NCBI GenBank assembly: GCA_014529385.2
Contig: CM043951.1
Coordinates: 108,600,469-108,662,468, forward strand
DNA length: 62,000 bases
Source of the DNA: Adiantum capillus-veneris
Taxonomy: Eukaryota; Streptophyta; Polypodiopsida; Polypodiales; Pteridaceae
Reading direction: 5' to 3'
Under the pieces are notes generated by a model, which searched no databases, was not told the DNA's origin, and was given only the letters and a program-made list of their open reading frames with translations. Shown piece after piece: positions 33,455-45,165 of this stretch; the first letter of the stretch is position 1, and the number at the start of each line of letters is the position of its first letter. Made by a program: the position numbers and the translations under genes.

Positions 33455-35286
33455 ATGGTGACTTCTACTCCACCTCAAAGGGACTCCACTAAAGCCCCTC
33501 GCCCGACACCGCGGAGCCAACCCTTCGACTTGCTCTTTCACCAGAAGAGCAAGCGAGCTTGATGGCCGAAGTGGAGCGCTTGCAAGACACTTAGATTATC
33601 TGTAAGATAATTGGCACTCGGCCTAGTCGGGGCGAGGTTCAGGATTTACTACAGACCCGTCTTCTCTCTGATGTGGGCAAGATCACTGATGTCTAGATCC
33701 TCGGGAGAGGGTACTACTAGGTAGAGTTCGAGTCTGCAGATATGACGGCCATGGTGATTTCGATGAGCCCACTCGGCATCCGAGCAGCTCGAGCTTACTT
33801 CCGACATTGGCATCATGGTTTTGACCCTACTATAGATGTGCTTAAGGAGGAGGTAGACTTGCCGATTTCGGTCTGTTTCCCAGGCCTGAGGCGAGAGTAC
33901 CTCCCTCTCCTCCCCAGGATTGGTTCCATGTTCGAGACAGTTCTGGAGTCTCTGCGCACTGCAGCTTCAATTGTGGCCAAGGCCGCAGGTTTAAGTACTG
34001 TGTGGGTTCTTGTGCGGACACACACTCCCTTCCCAAGGTGGTACTACTACCTCGGGGATGGATCAGACAGAGTGTGGAGTATTTGGGTCTCCCGAACCAG
34101 TGTTTCATTTGCAGACAGATGGGCCATTTGGCAAAGGCCTGTACTCGCAGCAAGCCTCGACCCACAGCGTGTGCGCAACCTCCCAAGGCTGAGCATGCCA
34201 AGTAGCCATATACACAGGCGCACATGTTGGTACCTCGATAGAGACCAGTGATCAGACAGCTGACGGTTGGTAACAGGTGCCTGGCCGCCGTCGACAGGGG
34301 TGCGCTCGCCCCACTGCTCCCCTTGGTGGTCGACCTTCTGCAACTCAACAACACTGGGTTTCGACTGGGAATCATTTTGACCCCCTTCGGTAGGACCCGC
34401 CTGAGGAGGCCCCGTCCACTTCCATCGCCTCCTCCTCCCTCAGACGTGCCGCTCCGTCTCCCTTGCCTTCTGCCCCCTCCCCACCTCCACCTTTGCCTCC
34501 CGCCCCTCCTCTCTCCCCGATGGGGCCCACAACCTCATCTATCGACCCCTCCTCCACTCCTCCTTAGACGCCGGGTACTGGACACCTTTCTGCCGCAAGG
34601 CGTTCTCTTGGTAGTGCTTTCACGGTGCTTTCGCTACGAGCTGTGTGGATTGAGAGGGACAGCCCCACCTAAGGCCGCCTTTTTTGGTGCAGATTTCTCT
34701 CGTTGCAGCAGTCCCAAGAGGTTTGACTAGCTTCGACATTCGAAGACGCTGGGACTTCTTTGACTACAGCTTCACTCGGTTTCTGGGTGACTCTTCTCCC
34801 GACTTGGAGGAGGCTAGCTTTCGAGTCCACGTCCTCTTTCTTGCAACTAGAGGCATTGAGGCTCTGGACACAGCGGTGCGTTTCTCCTTTCCGCTGTGTG
34901 GTAGGGATCTCACAGAGTAGGCCCAGCACACAGTCCTTCACTGGCTCCAGATTCAGGCTACTGAGTTCTTACACCACACAGCGGACTTAGCGGTGACAGA
35001 TCTGGTGCAGACACTTGGCCTCTTGCCAAGCTCGGCGTGATGCCCAGGCACATTGTGGTACATTTATTTGTTGACACTCAGTGCCCTCCTTGTTATGTAT
35101 TTGTGCATGAGGATTCTTGGACAGAGGATGTAGCCCTTCAGGCTGCACGCTCGCCTTGGGCTTGGGCTGGACAGTCACTTCTTTCGCACTTGTCTAGAGG
35201 TCGTTCAGATGCGGATTACTCCCCATCCAAACCGGCCTCAAAGATAGCGACGTTGGCTGCTGCGGCAGCATCTGTTTTCTCTCACT
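33455..35286 (+). pseudogene. LINE-B ORF1
   Basis: The ATG at 33455 (MVTSTPPQRDST) follows the poly-C leader. The frame breaks soon after. Recognisable blocks are IRAARAYFRHWHHGFDP (33780-33830), LPISVCFPGLRREYLPLLPR (33858-33920) and the CCHC knuckle CFICRQMGHLAKACTR (34105-34150). A Pro/Ser-rich linker (34380-34560) and the C-terminal RRRWDFFDYSFTRFLGDS block (34740-34800) follow. In LINEs ORF1 is an RNA-binding chaperone. At least two frameshifts and several stops disable it. Confidence 0.78.
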
Positions 35287-35293
35287 GACTCCA

Positions 35294-35664
35294 TGAGGAT
35301 CATCTCATGGAATGTGCAGGGATTAGGAGGGCCCCAGTTTCAGTGTCAGAGGGTCAGCTGCATCAATAGCTACAGAGATGCCTTGTGGGTGGTGAGATTG
35401 ACATTCTTATGCTACAGGAGCATCTTTGTGAGAGCCGTATTCGACGATGTGGTAGAATTTTGCGTGGTTGCTATGAGACGTTTTGGTCAGCTACATTTGG
35501 ACCTGGAGGCTTCCAGGGTGGGGTATGTATGACTATTGCGGACTCTGTAGCAGCCATTGTGGACAGAGGGATTATGTGTCAGCAGGGCTTAGTGGATTAA
35601 TATGCAGGTTCAGGGTTGCCTCATGGGCTACCTGAACATCTACGCGCCCAATGTGGCGAGCACA
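35294..35664 (+). pseudogene. LINE-B ORF2 endonuclease start
   Basis: The ATG at 35294 gives MRIISWNVQGLGGPQF, the N-terminus of an APE-type endonuclease, which nicks the target DNA. The frame then shifts. GGEIDILMLQEHLCESRI and MTIADSV continue in another frame, and YLNIYAPNVAS follows near 35630-35660. Sequence homology to LINE-C stops at about 35664. Confidence 0.8.
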
Positions 35665-35690
35665 CGTTGTCGGAATGTGTGCGGTCTAGC
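35665..35690. other. Junction filler between LINE-B and the G2 LTR
   Basis: Twenty-six bases belong neither to LINE-B nor to the recognisable LTR. The LTR here starts at TGGGAAGG, while the partner LTR starts TGTTGGGAAGG, so its first three bases are missing. No target duplication is visible. Confidence 0.55.
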
Positions 35691-37090
35691 TGGGAAGGTG
35701 CAAAACCTCTGGCTGTGAGAGTTCGTGATGAGAGTCACAAACACTTTGTGAAAAAGCGTTTGTGGAGAATTACCAACCCTCTTTCTAAGGGTGACAAAAA
35801 ATCTAAGAGCGTTCGTGACAACAAAGTCACAAACCCTCTTTCCTATCGTGCTTGGAAATTGCTTGTTTGCGTAGTCGAGATTATGATGAGAAGATCACCA
35901 AACCACATTCAATTTCACTTAAAAAGACCATTTAAAAACACCAAAGTTTCAGCCATGAAACCTCGATGCTCATACAAGAACAAATCTCAATCAAAAACCA
36001 AACCTCTTACATGGTATCATCTAGCCTCGCCCCCAATTACATAGTCTTAACATCAAACGACTGAAAGGAATACATGAGCTTCCACCTGCATGGAGACCAT
36101 TTTCTGAATTTGCAAAGATTTAAGAGCTTTGAAAGTGAAGCCCACACACCATTTTGATAAGGGGAAACCCTAATTCACTCCCTCACTAGCTCAGATACAA
36201 GATTTCGAAGAGGCGAGACTGCCCTACACATAGATTGAGCAACCATGGAAGCAATTACACAATAGAGAAAAATTGCTGGTTTTTCCTGTAAAAATCCCCC
36301 TTCTCTCTCTTTCCCACAGCATTTTCAGCTGATGTGTCAATTTTTGGGCCATTTTGCTACTTTGGACCAAAACTAAGTCATTTTCAGCTCATTTTTTACC
36401 CAAAAAATGCCATTTTTGATACGAAAAATCCCAAACGGAGTCAGAAAAATCCCTAAATTTGTGGGACAACTCACATAATCATAAAAAGCATAGACCTGGG
36501 GTAGTCACTTATCAAAAGACCCTTATATCACGTTCGTTCAAGAGGTAATTAATATTACTCCAATATACATACTATACTTACACTGTGAGCCTATTTAAAA
36601 AACCCCCACCCCCCTCTGTATGTATACATTTTTATACATTTTGGTCTTTTAATAATCCTCTCCGGTTAACTCACGTGATATCATACACATTCTAAAAAGT
36701 GACCGCCCCGGGAGCATAGATGAGCATCATTTTCCAACAATATACCATTTTGGATCACTTTCCATGCAATTCTGCAACGGCGCCTGTTAGCTGCTATTTT
36801 TGGCAATTTTTACCCGCATCAATCGTTACAGGCGAGATGAGTGTGCCACCATGAAACACTTGGAATATATACATTGTAAAACCAAATTAAGCATCTTATC
36901 AAGTGGAAAAGCGCACGCCACATCCAGGGCCACGACTCCCCGGATAGGTATGTACATGATAATGACCACTGTAGACGCTTCAACATATATCACAATATGT
37001 ACATGATTGCTTTTATTTGAATACATCAAAAAGTGTCAAAAGTGAGGTGAATGTTTTTATTTCACACTATGTACGTGCCAGGGCACGACA
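35691..37090 (-). repeat. G2 3' LTR (left copy)
   Basis: It matches 59174-60249 over most of its length. Shared blocks include GTGAGAGTTCGTGATGAG, GCATTTTCAGCTGATGTGTC and CCACGACTCCCCGGATAGG. On the minus strand the LTR start is probably TGTCGTGCCCTGG at 37090, just after the purine tract AGAGGGGGTGGA (37102-37091). Its plus-strand start lacks three bases. It carries a MITE insertion (36495-36712) that the other LTR lacks. The pairing stops at about 36982; the last ~108 bp have no counterpart in the right copy. Confidence 0.8.
36495..36712. mobile_element. MITE inside one G2 LTR, 8-bp target duplication
   Basis: The left and right G2 LTRs align on both sides, but the left copy has an extra 218 bp flanked by AGCATAGA (36487-36494 and 36713-36720). 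The insert has imperfect terminal inverted repeats: CCTGGGGTAGTCACTT at the left and the inverse of AAGTGACCGCCCCGGG at the right. It is non-coding and contains runs of C and AT-rich sequence. The 8-bp duplication fits hAT-type DNA transposons, although the terminal bases are not typical. It must postdate the G2 insertion. Confidence 0.85.
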
Positions 37091-37155
37091 TCCACCCCCT
37101 CTGAACGTGCACATCCTCTAGTATGTGCCACAGCAACATTTGTAGAGCATTAAAA

Positions 37156-38829
37156 CTAATGGTCAGACGCCATATTCTCACTTTCATCCTCAGTTTGCAT
37201 ATAGTTGGCTTCATCATCCTCTTCACTTGGTTGTGCATCAAATGGATCAGAATCCCCTCTTCTTTTGAATAATTTAATTCTTTTTTCTGCGATGGGAATT
37301 TTCAGTTCTGTCCCATCCAGTTCACGCAAGGTGTAAGTTGCATTTCTAGCACATGTTTGACAACATAAGGACCAAACCATCTCTTTGTAAGCTTCCTTAT
37401 TGTAGAGTGCTGGTTTTCAAGGCTACTATCGTACACCAACACCCAATCACCTTCTTCAATATCTTTCGGTCTGAGCCTATGCATCTTGTCAAATCTGTCT
37501 TTGTTTTTCAACCTTGCATTCTTTAGTCGAGATTTTGCAAGCTAAATGTCTTCAGGCCATCTTTCTATGGCAATACATTCCATGTAAGAACTACATCATT
37601 CCATCTTCCCATGCCAATACATTCCATGTAAGAACTACATCTTCAATTGGCATCACAGGTTTTTGACCATACATCAATTCAACAGGCATATAGCTAGTGA
37701 CTGAACTATGTGTTGTACGGTCAGCCCACAATGCAAATGGCAGTAACCTTGGCCACTCTCCAAGCTTACCTTCACAAGCCTTAGCTAAAGCTTTGATTAT
37801 TGGAGGATGTCCTCTTTCACTTTTGCCATTTCCCTCTGGGTTATAAGCACAAGTTAAAGCTAGTTTGATGCCCATTCTAGAGAAGAATTCCCTTGCTTCA
37901 TCAACATCCAATTCTCCTCTATCTGCAATTATCTTTCCCACACACCCATAGCGACAGATCACATCTTCAAGAAGAAATTTACATACAGCTTGTGTACTCT
38001 TTGTCCTCAATGCACGCCCTTCAACTTGATTAAACAAATCTTCTCTTGCAAGCACCAAATACCTCATTGCCAAAGTCCCAAAGGCATTGTAACCAAATCC
38101 ACAACCCATTTGTAATGCATGGCTAATGGATAAGTAGGATGTAGTCCATCACGATGCCGTACATTTGAATATATTTGGCATGTCACTCAAGACTCCACAA
38201 ACTCAGCCACATCCTTATACATCCCTTTCCACCAATACCTTTCTTTTACCTTGGCAAATGTTGCCCATACACCTCGATGTCCTTCCCATAAACTTTCATG
38301 GAACTCCTTGATGATTTGTTGCTGAGTAACCTTATTGCATACTACGCGCAATGGTGTTCCATCTCTTCGTTTAGGATGCTTCCATAAGTACCCATCCCTC
38401 AAGAAGTATCCATATGCTTTTCTTCTTATCCTCTTAAATTCTTGCTCATGCCAATCATCCTGCTTCTGCAGAGTACTTAAGTAGCGACCTATCAAGAGCC
38501 ATTCATCCTCATATAGTTCCTCTGAAAAGGACTCAAGTGAAGACACAAAACATGCATGACTACTCTTTGCATGATCAATAGTGTAAAACTTTGTGCCAAC
38601 ATCATCTCCCTCAATAATCATGTCCTGTTCATCTTCATACCTTGCCCTAGATAGCATATCTACCATTGGATTGTCTTTCCCTGCAATATGCTTGAACTCA
38701 GGATTCAAGGACTTTATGTAGGCTATCCATCGCAGCATTGCAATATCAGGAGTCGAACAGTTTGTGATCATTCCAAGAAGAGGCAAACAATCAGTTTCCA
38801 CAACCACTTATGCCCCTATCAAGTACTCC
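37156..38829 (-). pseudogene. G2 RNase H tail, integrase and C-terminus
   Basis: This is the 3' part of the G2 pol. Near 38826 the minus strand reads LKEYLIGA, a TAA, then VVVETDCLPLLGMI and HIAGKDNPMVDMLSRARYE (RNase H). The integrase N-terminal region includes KERYWWKGMYKDVAEFVES near 38240. The integrase core has LVLAREDLFNQVEGRAL, VICRYGCVGKIIADRGELD and AYNPEGNGKSERGH, giving D, D and E. The C-terminal block ENQHSTIRKLTKRWFGPYVV (37410-37350) is followed by an acidic tail ending at 37156. Stops lie near 38186 and 38808, and the late part changes frame. A 44-bp tandem duplication lies at 37570-37640. The residues resemble retroelements described mainly from fungi more than common plant gypsy families. 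Confidence 0.8.
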
Positions 38830-38859
38830 TTTTTTTTTCCGAGAAAAAGATTCTTCTAT

Positions 38860-41800
38860 TAGTTAATGAAAACTGCCCGAAGGGCTACAACCACCTCTGC
38901 AAGAGAGGGCTACAACAAACATGATGGGGAGACTCTCCCAATGAAAGAACAACATATATACAATGAGGCTAAATCAAGAGATGGGAGGAGGGAAGAGCCA
39001 CACAGGTGGTCGGTAGTGCCATCTGAGCACCCCCTGGACAATGGTGTAGAAAGGTCCAAGGCGCCAGAGTCGAAGGAAAGCCTCGCAGCGCTCCCACATG
39101 CGGTCGGAGTTGCCCTGTAGTCCCTCAAGCTGTCCTCTGAGAGTATGGATCATCTCTAGCCAAAAGTCACGAATAGTCTTTGCTGGTGGCACAGAGCGAG
39201 CCTCAAAAATGCGGAAACATCGGGCCCGCTAGGTGAACCAAAGTGTCAGGCCACTGATGAGCTCCCAACATTCCGCTCTCTCACTGCACCACTCCTGTGG
39301 AGTAAGCTCTATAGTAGGCTGGAGTGTAGGTCGCCCCCCTTGTATCACTATCATCCTGCTGGTGGAAGATAGCTCAAACTGAAGTACCGGGCCCGTGAGA
39401 GTGGACCAAGCCGCTGCCCACCAAGTGTACTGTCTAGCCGTGGAGAGAGTAGGCATCTGCCGAAGAACTCATAGCCACACCTGCTGGGCCGAGGGACAGT
39501 CCCAAAGACAATGGCGCTGACTCTCCACCAACTAGTCGCAGGCTGCACATGCGGCCGAGAGACCACTATGCACAAGCCAGCTCCCTACTGCTGTAGCTCT
39601 GTGTACAACCAGCCACATTGAAACAAAGTGACGCGCCTTGGCTGTCTGGAGTCCCACAGTCTCTACCAAAAGGCTGCCAAGAACTCGACTGTGAGGCCCT
39701 CCTCCTGCCAATGACGTGCTGTAGCGGGGCGGTCTCTCTGTGCTGCAAGTATATGACGTCCAAGCCGAACAGTGTACTGAAAGAAGGGGACTCCTGGGTG
39801 GTCTGCAGAAGAGAAGGGGTCCCTCCATAGCCACTCACCAGGATCCCATTGTACTCGTGCCAGTGGACAACACGCCCAAGCCCAAAGCCTCCAGTGTCCA
39901 GTCTCAAGAGCTGCTGGGTCAAGGTCTATGACGCAAGTCCTCCCACAGATGCCCACAACTCGGATCCACTGGAAATAGCACTCCGCTACCTGTGGGGCCT
40001 CTACTGCAACTCGCTGTAATCGCCCCCCACCCTAAAGCTCGAAGAACAAGGCTGGGACAGTCTCTGAGCAGGTCCTGACTGAAATGAGAACCTCAAGTCG
40101 TGTGAAGGCTCCCATCCACTGGGGTGCTACTGGCTCGAGAGACGTGAGCCACTCAGCTGGAACTGACTCTGAGATGTCCTGACACATGATCTGCATCCCT
40201 CTCATGCCCTGTAGCTGGAAACCCTGCACCTCCTCTGACAAACCTGTGAACTCTAGCCAGTCACCTAGAGAGCGCGCTAGACCTGATGCCATGGGACCCC
40301 AGGAAACATGAGGCCGGCTACCAACCACGTGGCCTCTCTGAGTGCTAACCATGGGGTTCCAGACGAGGGGCTTCCGTAGGCGCTTCTCCGTGCACGTCGG
40401 CTGTCTCTGCTCCAAGCCATGCCGTAAGAGCTCCCAAGATCGAAGCAAACTCACAGCGAAGCGGTCCTCCGTCTCTTGCTCAAACCAACTCGGTGCATCT
40501 CTGTAAAGATCCATCTGGTCGAAGGTTTCCAAGGGCCTCTTGACTAAGGCACCCTGGCTCGAAGCCTCTGCAGCAAGAACTCCTTCCAGGGCTCCTCACC
40601 TAGAACAAGGCCTCTGACTATGAACTTCCAAGAAGGGATCTGCTCTGCTGTGCTGGATCAATGATCCCAAGCCCTCCCTGAGAACAAGGAAGCGTGATGA
40701 CCGACCAATCCACCTTGGCTAGGGCTATCTGAGTGTCATGTCTTGACCAAAGAAAGTTCCTGATCAGCCCCTCTACCTGGCTAATACAAGAACTCGAGAA
40801 GATCCAGCAGGAAGTGATGTACCACATAGTTGCCAACAGCACCTGGTTGGCAGCTACTACTCTACTAGCCAGCGAAAGTCGTGCTGAGCTCCAATGTAAC
40901 AGCTTTTTCCTGATGGACAGGAGAAGAGGAGCAATCTGTTTCTCGGGAGACAAGTCCAAACCAACCTGACAACCCAAGTATCGAACTGCAGTCCCTGGGG
41001 AAATCCACCTGAAACCCTCTCCTGGCATCCAATCTGGCACAGGAGCACTACCAACCGAGAAAGCCACTGTCTTTCTCCAGTTGATCAGTGCGCCCGATGC
41101 ACAACAGAAGGTCTCCAAAGCCTGCTCACATCTGTGAAGATTGGCCTCCTGGCCATCTAAGTACAAGGCTGAGTCATCGGCAAACTCAGTGTCCAGTAGA
41201 TCATCTCCCCGAATAGGGAGTGCTAAGCCCCGAAGACTAACCTGCTGTGACACCAAAAATCTACTCAACGCCTCCGCATAGAACAGAAAGAGAAAGAAAG
41301 AAAGAGGACAACCCTGTCTGACCGAGTGTGTGAGCATGAAGCGCTCACCTCTCCCTCCTGCCAAAAGCACCTGACTCTGAGTCTGTCTGTACAAAGCTGA
41401 CACCCCTCTGATCCAAGCATTTGAGAAGCCCATCCTGCGTAGAGTGCCCTCTAGAAAGTCCCAATCATCTCTGTCGTATGCCTTCTCAAAATCGAGAAGA
41501 AGAATCACAAGGTCCTCACCACGGAGCCGTGCCAGGGCAGAAGCCTCCCAGAAAGTAAAGATGTTGTCAAGGATACTGTGTTCCTTGACAAAACCTGTCT
41601 GAGTCCCATGTATAAGGCTCTCTAAAAGTGGTTGAATCCTCAAACTCAGAGCCTTGGCAAGAATTTTGTAGGCTGAGTTGAGGATGGTGATGGGGCGCCA
41701 CTGTCGAATCTCATCCAAGGAGCCACCCTCCTTGGAAATGAGGTAGATCAGGCCCTCACTTATGCTGTCAGGCATCAATCCTGTGTGCAAAATGTACTGA

Positions 41801-43329
41801 AAAGCACTACAAATATCTGGGCAAAGCAGGTCCCAGTACTCCAAGAAAAAGCTGAGAGTCAACCCATCCTCACCTGGATAGCTACCACGATGGAGGGCCC
41901 TAAGAGCCGTGTGCAGCTCCTCAAGCTGAAGTGGCATCTCTAGCCTCTGGCGCATCTCCTCTGTCACAAGACATGGCATCTGTGCCCAAACCTGCTCCTC
42001 TGTCACAAGACATGGCATCTGTGCCCAAATCTGACTGAGACTCACCCGACAGTAACTCACTGTAAAAGTCAGTAGCAATTGCACGCATATCCTCGGACTC
42101 ACAAGCAACTGACCCATCATGCCTCCTCAACTGAATGACCTTGGCATGCGAGTGCCGAGGTCCCACTGTCTCAAAAAAACCACCAGTCACTCTGTCACCC
42201 ACCTGAGTCCACTGAGATGCCTGTCGGTGAAACGCAAACTCATGACGCCTCTCCTCTATGCTAGCAAGCTCCTGTCGAGCCTGCTGTAACTGCTCCTCCA
42301 CCCATGGACTGTCTGGATGCTTCTCCTGCATCCTCTGTAGTGAAGCAATGCCTCGTCTGAGACGTTGCTCCTCCTCTCTCGCTGCAGCCCGGCGAGCAAG
42401 AGACTCCTCAAGAAAAAAGTGGCTAAGCTGAGCTAGGCCTGAGGCCACTCTGTCTGCATGTGAAAACTGGTTGTCCATGCCCTATGTCCAGAGAGCCTCT
42501 ACCCTCTCTCTGAGTGCTGAGTCCAACAAGACCCTCTCTGGGATGCGAAGCATCGTGCTCCCACTCCTCTGCCTATCTGTTACTGTGAGGATCACTGGTG
42601 CATGGTCCGAGAAGGATGTCTTTGTCAGGATGCCCACTGATCCTCCCAAGTCAGTGAAGTGGTCACTAGTGTAGAAGCGATCTATCCGCGATAGATTCAC
42701 TCCTCCCACTCTGCCGTCCGATCTAGAGAAGGCAAGACTGTCTGGGGGCCTCACAAAACTAGAGTGTTGCCATGTATCCAAGACCCTCAAAGTCATACAC
42801 AGCCTCTCCCAAGCTGCTAACTCGACTCCATGCACAGTAGCATGGCTGCCACCAATCTTGTCAGAGGGATCCTCCAACATGTTGAAGTCCCCTCCTAGTA
42901 TACACCAATGATCGGCCTGCGGCAAAGACTCAACAATCTGTGACCAAAACTCTGCAGGAGCACTCGCCACATTGGGTGCATAGATGTTCAGGAAGCCCAC
43001 AAGGCCACCCTGAACCTACATAGTAATCCACTGAACCCTGCCTGGCACAATAATCCCTCTGTCCACAATGGCCTGCTGCAATGAGTCCGCAATAGTCATA
43101 CATACCCCACCCTGGATGCCTCCAGATCCAAAAGCAGCTGACCAAAAGGTATCATATCGTCCACACAAAATCTGACCAAATCGCTGAATGCGGCTCTCAC
43201 ACAGATGGTGCTCCTGAAGCATAAGGAGATCAATCTCTCCTCCCACAAGGCAACGCTGAATCTCCTGACACAATCGGCCCCGCTGTCGCTGAAATTGGGT
43301 CCCTGCACGTTCCATGAGACGATCCTCAT
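38860..43329 (-). pseudogene. LINE-C ORF2: endonuclease, reverse transcriptase, zf-RVT
   Basis: The ATG at 43329 begins MRIVSWNVQG (endonuclease). GGEIDLLMLQEH continues after a frame change, and the open block 43000-42482 carries FLNIYAPNVA, LGGDFNML and SFSDHAPVILTV. RT follows in 42120-40618: RQWRPITILNSAYKILAKAL, LLLDFEKAYDRDDWDFL, SVRQGCPLSFFLFLF and the catalytic FADD near 41190. The zf-RVT finger (CAAC...H-x4-C) is near 39550-39500, with a frame change before it. Breaks include a TAG at 42482-42484, a frameshift near 42040 and later stops. A 39-bp tandem duplication (41956-41994, 41995-42033) adds 13 residues in frame. The enzyme performs target-primed reverse transcription. This copy is inactive. 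Confidence 0.85.
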
Positions 43330-45165
43330 GGGGAGCGAGAGAGAACAGATGTTTCCACAGCAGCAAGATGGGCTATCTTCGAGGCTCGCTTGGATGGGGA
43401 GTAATCCGCATCCAAGCGTCCTCTAGATAGGCGTGACTGCAGTGAGTGCCTAGCCCAAGCCGAAGCAAAGCGAGCCGTGCGTAAAGAAACCTCCTCTGTC
43501 AAAGAGTCCTTATGAATGTATACATAGCAAGGCAAACACTGCGTGTCAGCAAAGAAGTACACCACAATGTGCCTACATCCTGCTGAGTCTGGGGATGTCA
43601 CCGCAAACTTGGCCAATGGCCACAAAGTCTGCAGCAAATCTGTAACTCCAAGTTCTCCCATGTGGTGAGAGAACTCTAGGACCTGTGTATGCAACCATCC
43701 CACCACTGAGTCGAGGGACCACTCTGTCTCGGCCCTACCACAGAGGGGGAAGGAGAAACCAACTACTGAGTCCAAGGCCTCTGTCCCCCTAGCGGCGAGG
43801 AACAAAACATAAACCTTGAAGCAGGCTGCCTCATGGTCTGCTACGGAATCGTGGAGAAAACGAGTGAACCCGTAGTCGAAGAAGTCCCAACGGCGTCTGA
43901 TGTCAATGCTCGTCAGACCACGAGGGATAGCTGCAAGGGAAGATGTCTGAATCTGCAAAGGAGGCCGCAAGAAGGGCTGACCCTCTCACGCTAGGCGACT
44001 CGTGGCAAAGGCGTTGCCAAGAGATCTCCTAGCCACCAGAGAGGGACCTGTCTCCTGAGTCGACTGTGAAACTGGAGCAAGAGGGGGAGGAGAAGGAGCA
44101 GGGGGGAGCGGAGGAGAAGAGGGGCGGGATGGGGCGATAGAGGTAAAAGGGCGAGGTGGAGAGGCGATGGGAGCAGAAGGCGGGGGGGAGGATGAGGGAG
44201 AAGGGGGGAACTCTGGGGAGGGAGCGGCTATCGAGGGTGAAGCGGAGGTGGGGGCTCACACAAGGTTCTCCTCCTGCTCAAGAGGACCAAAGCGGTTCCC
44301 CATGGGAACCCACTACTGCTGAGTAGGCACCTGAGGGCCACTCTGAGTGTCAGGCTGACGCTGTGGCCCCTGGCGTCGTCGGCCACGGGCCTACTACCAC
44401 CCCTCCTCCGTTGGAGCCCAGGGCTCGGAGGGTGGCTCCGCATGTGTGCGTTGTGCCGATGTGCCGTTGGCTGTGGCTGCGGGCCAGCCCTGGCAGGCCG
44501 GGGTTGAGGCTGTGGTGCAGGTCTCGGCCTCCTCCGTGGACAGGCCTTTGCGAGATGGCCTATCTGTCGGCAAATGAAGCACTGGTTCGAGAGGCCCGAT
44601 TACTCCACACTCTGTCTTAACCAACCTCCACTCACCCGAGGCAGAAGGATAACCTTCGGGAGCGTGTGGGTATCTCTGACCAAAACTCGAACTGAGGGGA
44701 TGCCTACCGCTACTGATGCTGCCGTACGAGGTGTCTCCAGGACAGACCCAATGGCGGAGCTGATCCTAGAAAGAAGTGGTAAGTACTCCCTCCGTAAACC
44801 CAGAAAGCAGATTGAGATGGGGATGTCTACCTCCTCTACTAGAACATCCGGATGCCGGATCAAAACCATGTCGCCACTGTCGAAAGTGGGCGCGTGATGC
44901 TCGAATGGCCAGTGGACTCATAGCTATGACCTTGGACGCTATCTCCGAGGTCTCGAACTCGATCTGATAGTAACCTCGTCCGAGAATCTCGACATCCAAG
45001 ATCTTGCCCACCTCTGCGAGAAGGCGGGCCTGGAGAAGGTCTCGCAGCTCTCCTTTGCTACGTCGGGTGCCGAGAATATTGCAGATGACCTAAGTCGCCT
45101 GCAATCGCTCTACCTCTGCAGCAAGGCTCTACCTCTGCGGCAAGACTCGCTTGCTCTGCGGCAAT
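43326..45165 (-). pseudogene. LINE-C ORF1
   Basis: Minus-strand blocks: EVGKILDVEILGRGYYQIEF (45020-44955), IRASRAHFRQWRHGFDP, the segment LGLRREYLPLLSRI, LVRDTHTLPKVILLPR, and the CCHC knuckle CFICRQIGHLAKAC near 44570-44530. A Pro/Ser-rich linker (44440-44030) follows, and then an open 214-codon C-terminal part (43970-43326) with RRRWDFFDYGFTRFLHDS and FPLCGR. A TAA before the knuckle and frame changes in the linker disable it. The TGA of ORF1 overlaps the ATG of ORF2 as ATGA (43329-43326). Its role would be RNA binding in the LINE particle. Confidence 0.8.

Larger units (their letters stand above)
33242..35664 (+). mobile_element. LINE-B: L1-type LINE, 5' region to early endonuclease
   Basis: Plus-strand order: a C-rich leader with a poly-C run (33341-33361), the ORF1 start, an ORF1 zinc knuckle, the ORF1 C-terminal domain, and the beginning of the ORF2 endonuclease at 35294. 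It is the same family as LINE-C at 38830-45165. It stops in the endonuclease at about 35664, where the G2 LTR region begins, so RT and the 3' end are missing. The 5' end abuts the truncated Copia-2 gag. Confidence 0.85.
38830..45165 (-). mobile_element. LINE-C: nearly complete L1-type LINE with poly-A end
   Basis: Minus-strand order: ORF1, then ORF2 with APE endonuclease, RT and zf-RVT domain, a ~350-bp 3' part and a poly-A tract (T run 38830-38838 on the plus strand). It is inserted in G2 pol: G2 RT ends at 45166-45256 on one side and G2 RNase H resumes at 38829 on the other. The 5' end lacks the leader and the first ~30 codons of ORF1 seen in LINE-B. No target duplication is evident. About 80-90 codons of G2 between RT and RNase H are missing, so the insertion was accompanied or followed by a deletion. 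Confidence 0.88.

Noticed and set aside
33250-33492. Pro/Ser-rich ORF beginning MQLVHSPRPS
   Set aside because: It spans the poly-C run of the LINE-B leader. The true ORF1 ATG at 33455 lies in a different context.
40032-40532. Open frame as an independent gene
   Set aside because: It lies between RT and the zf-RVT finger of LINE-C on the same strand and is the connecting region of ORF2.
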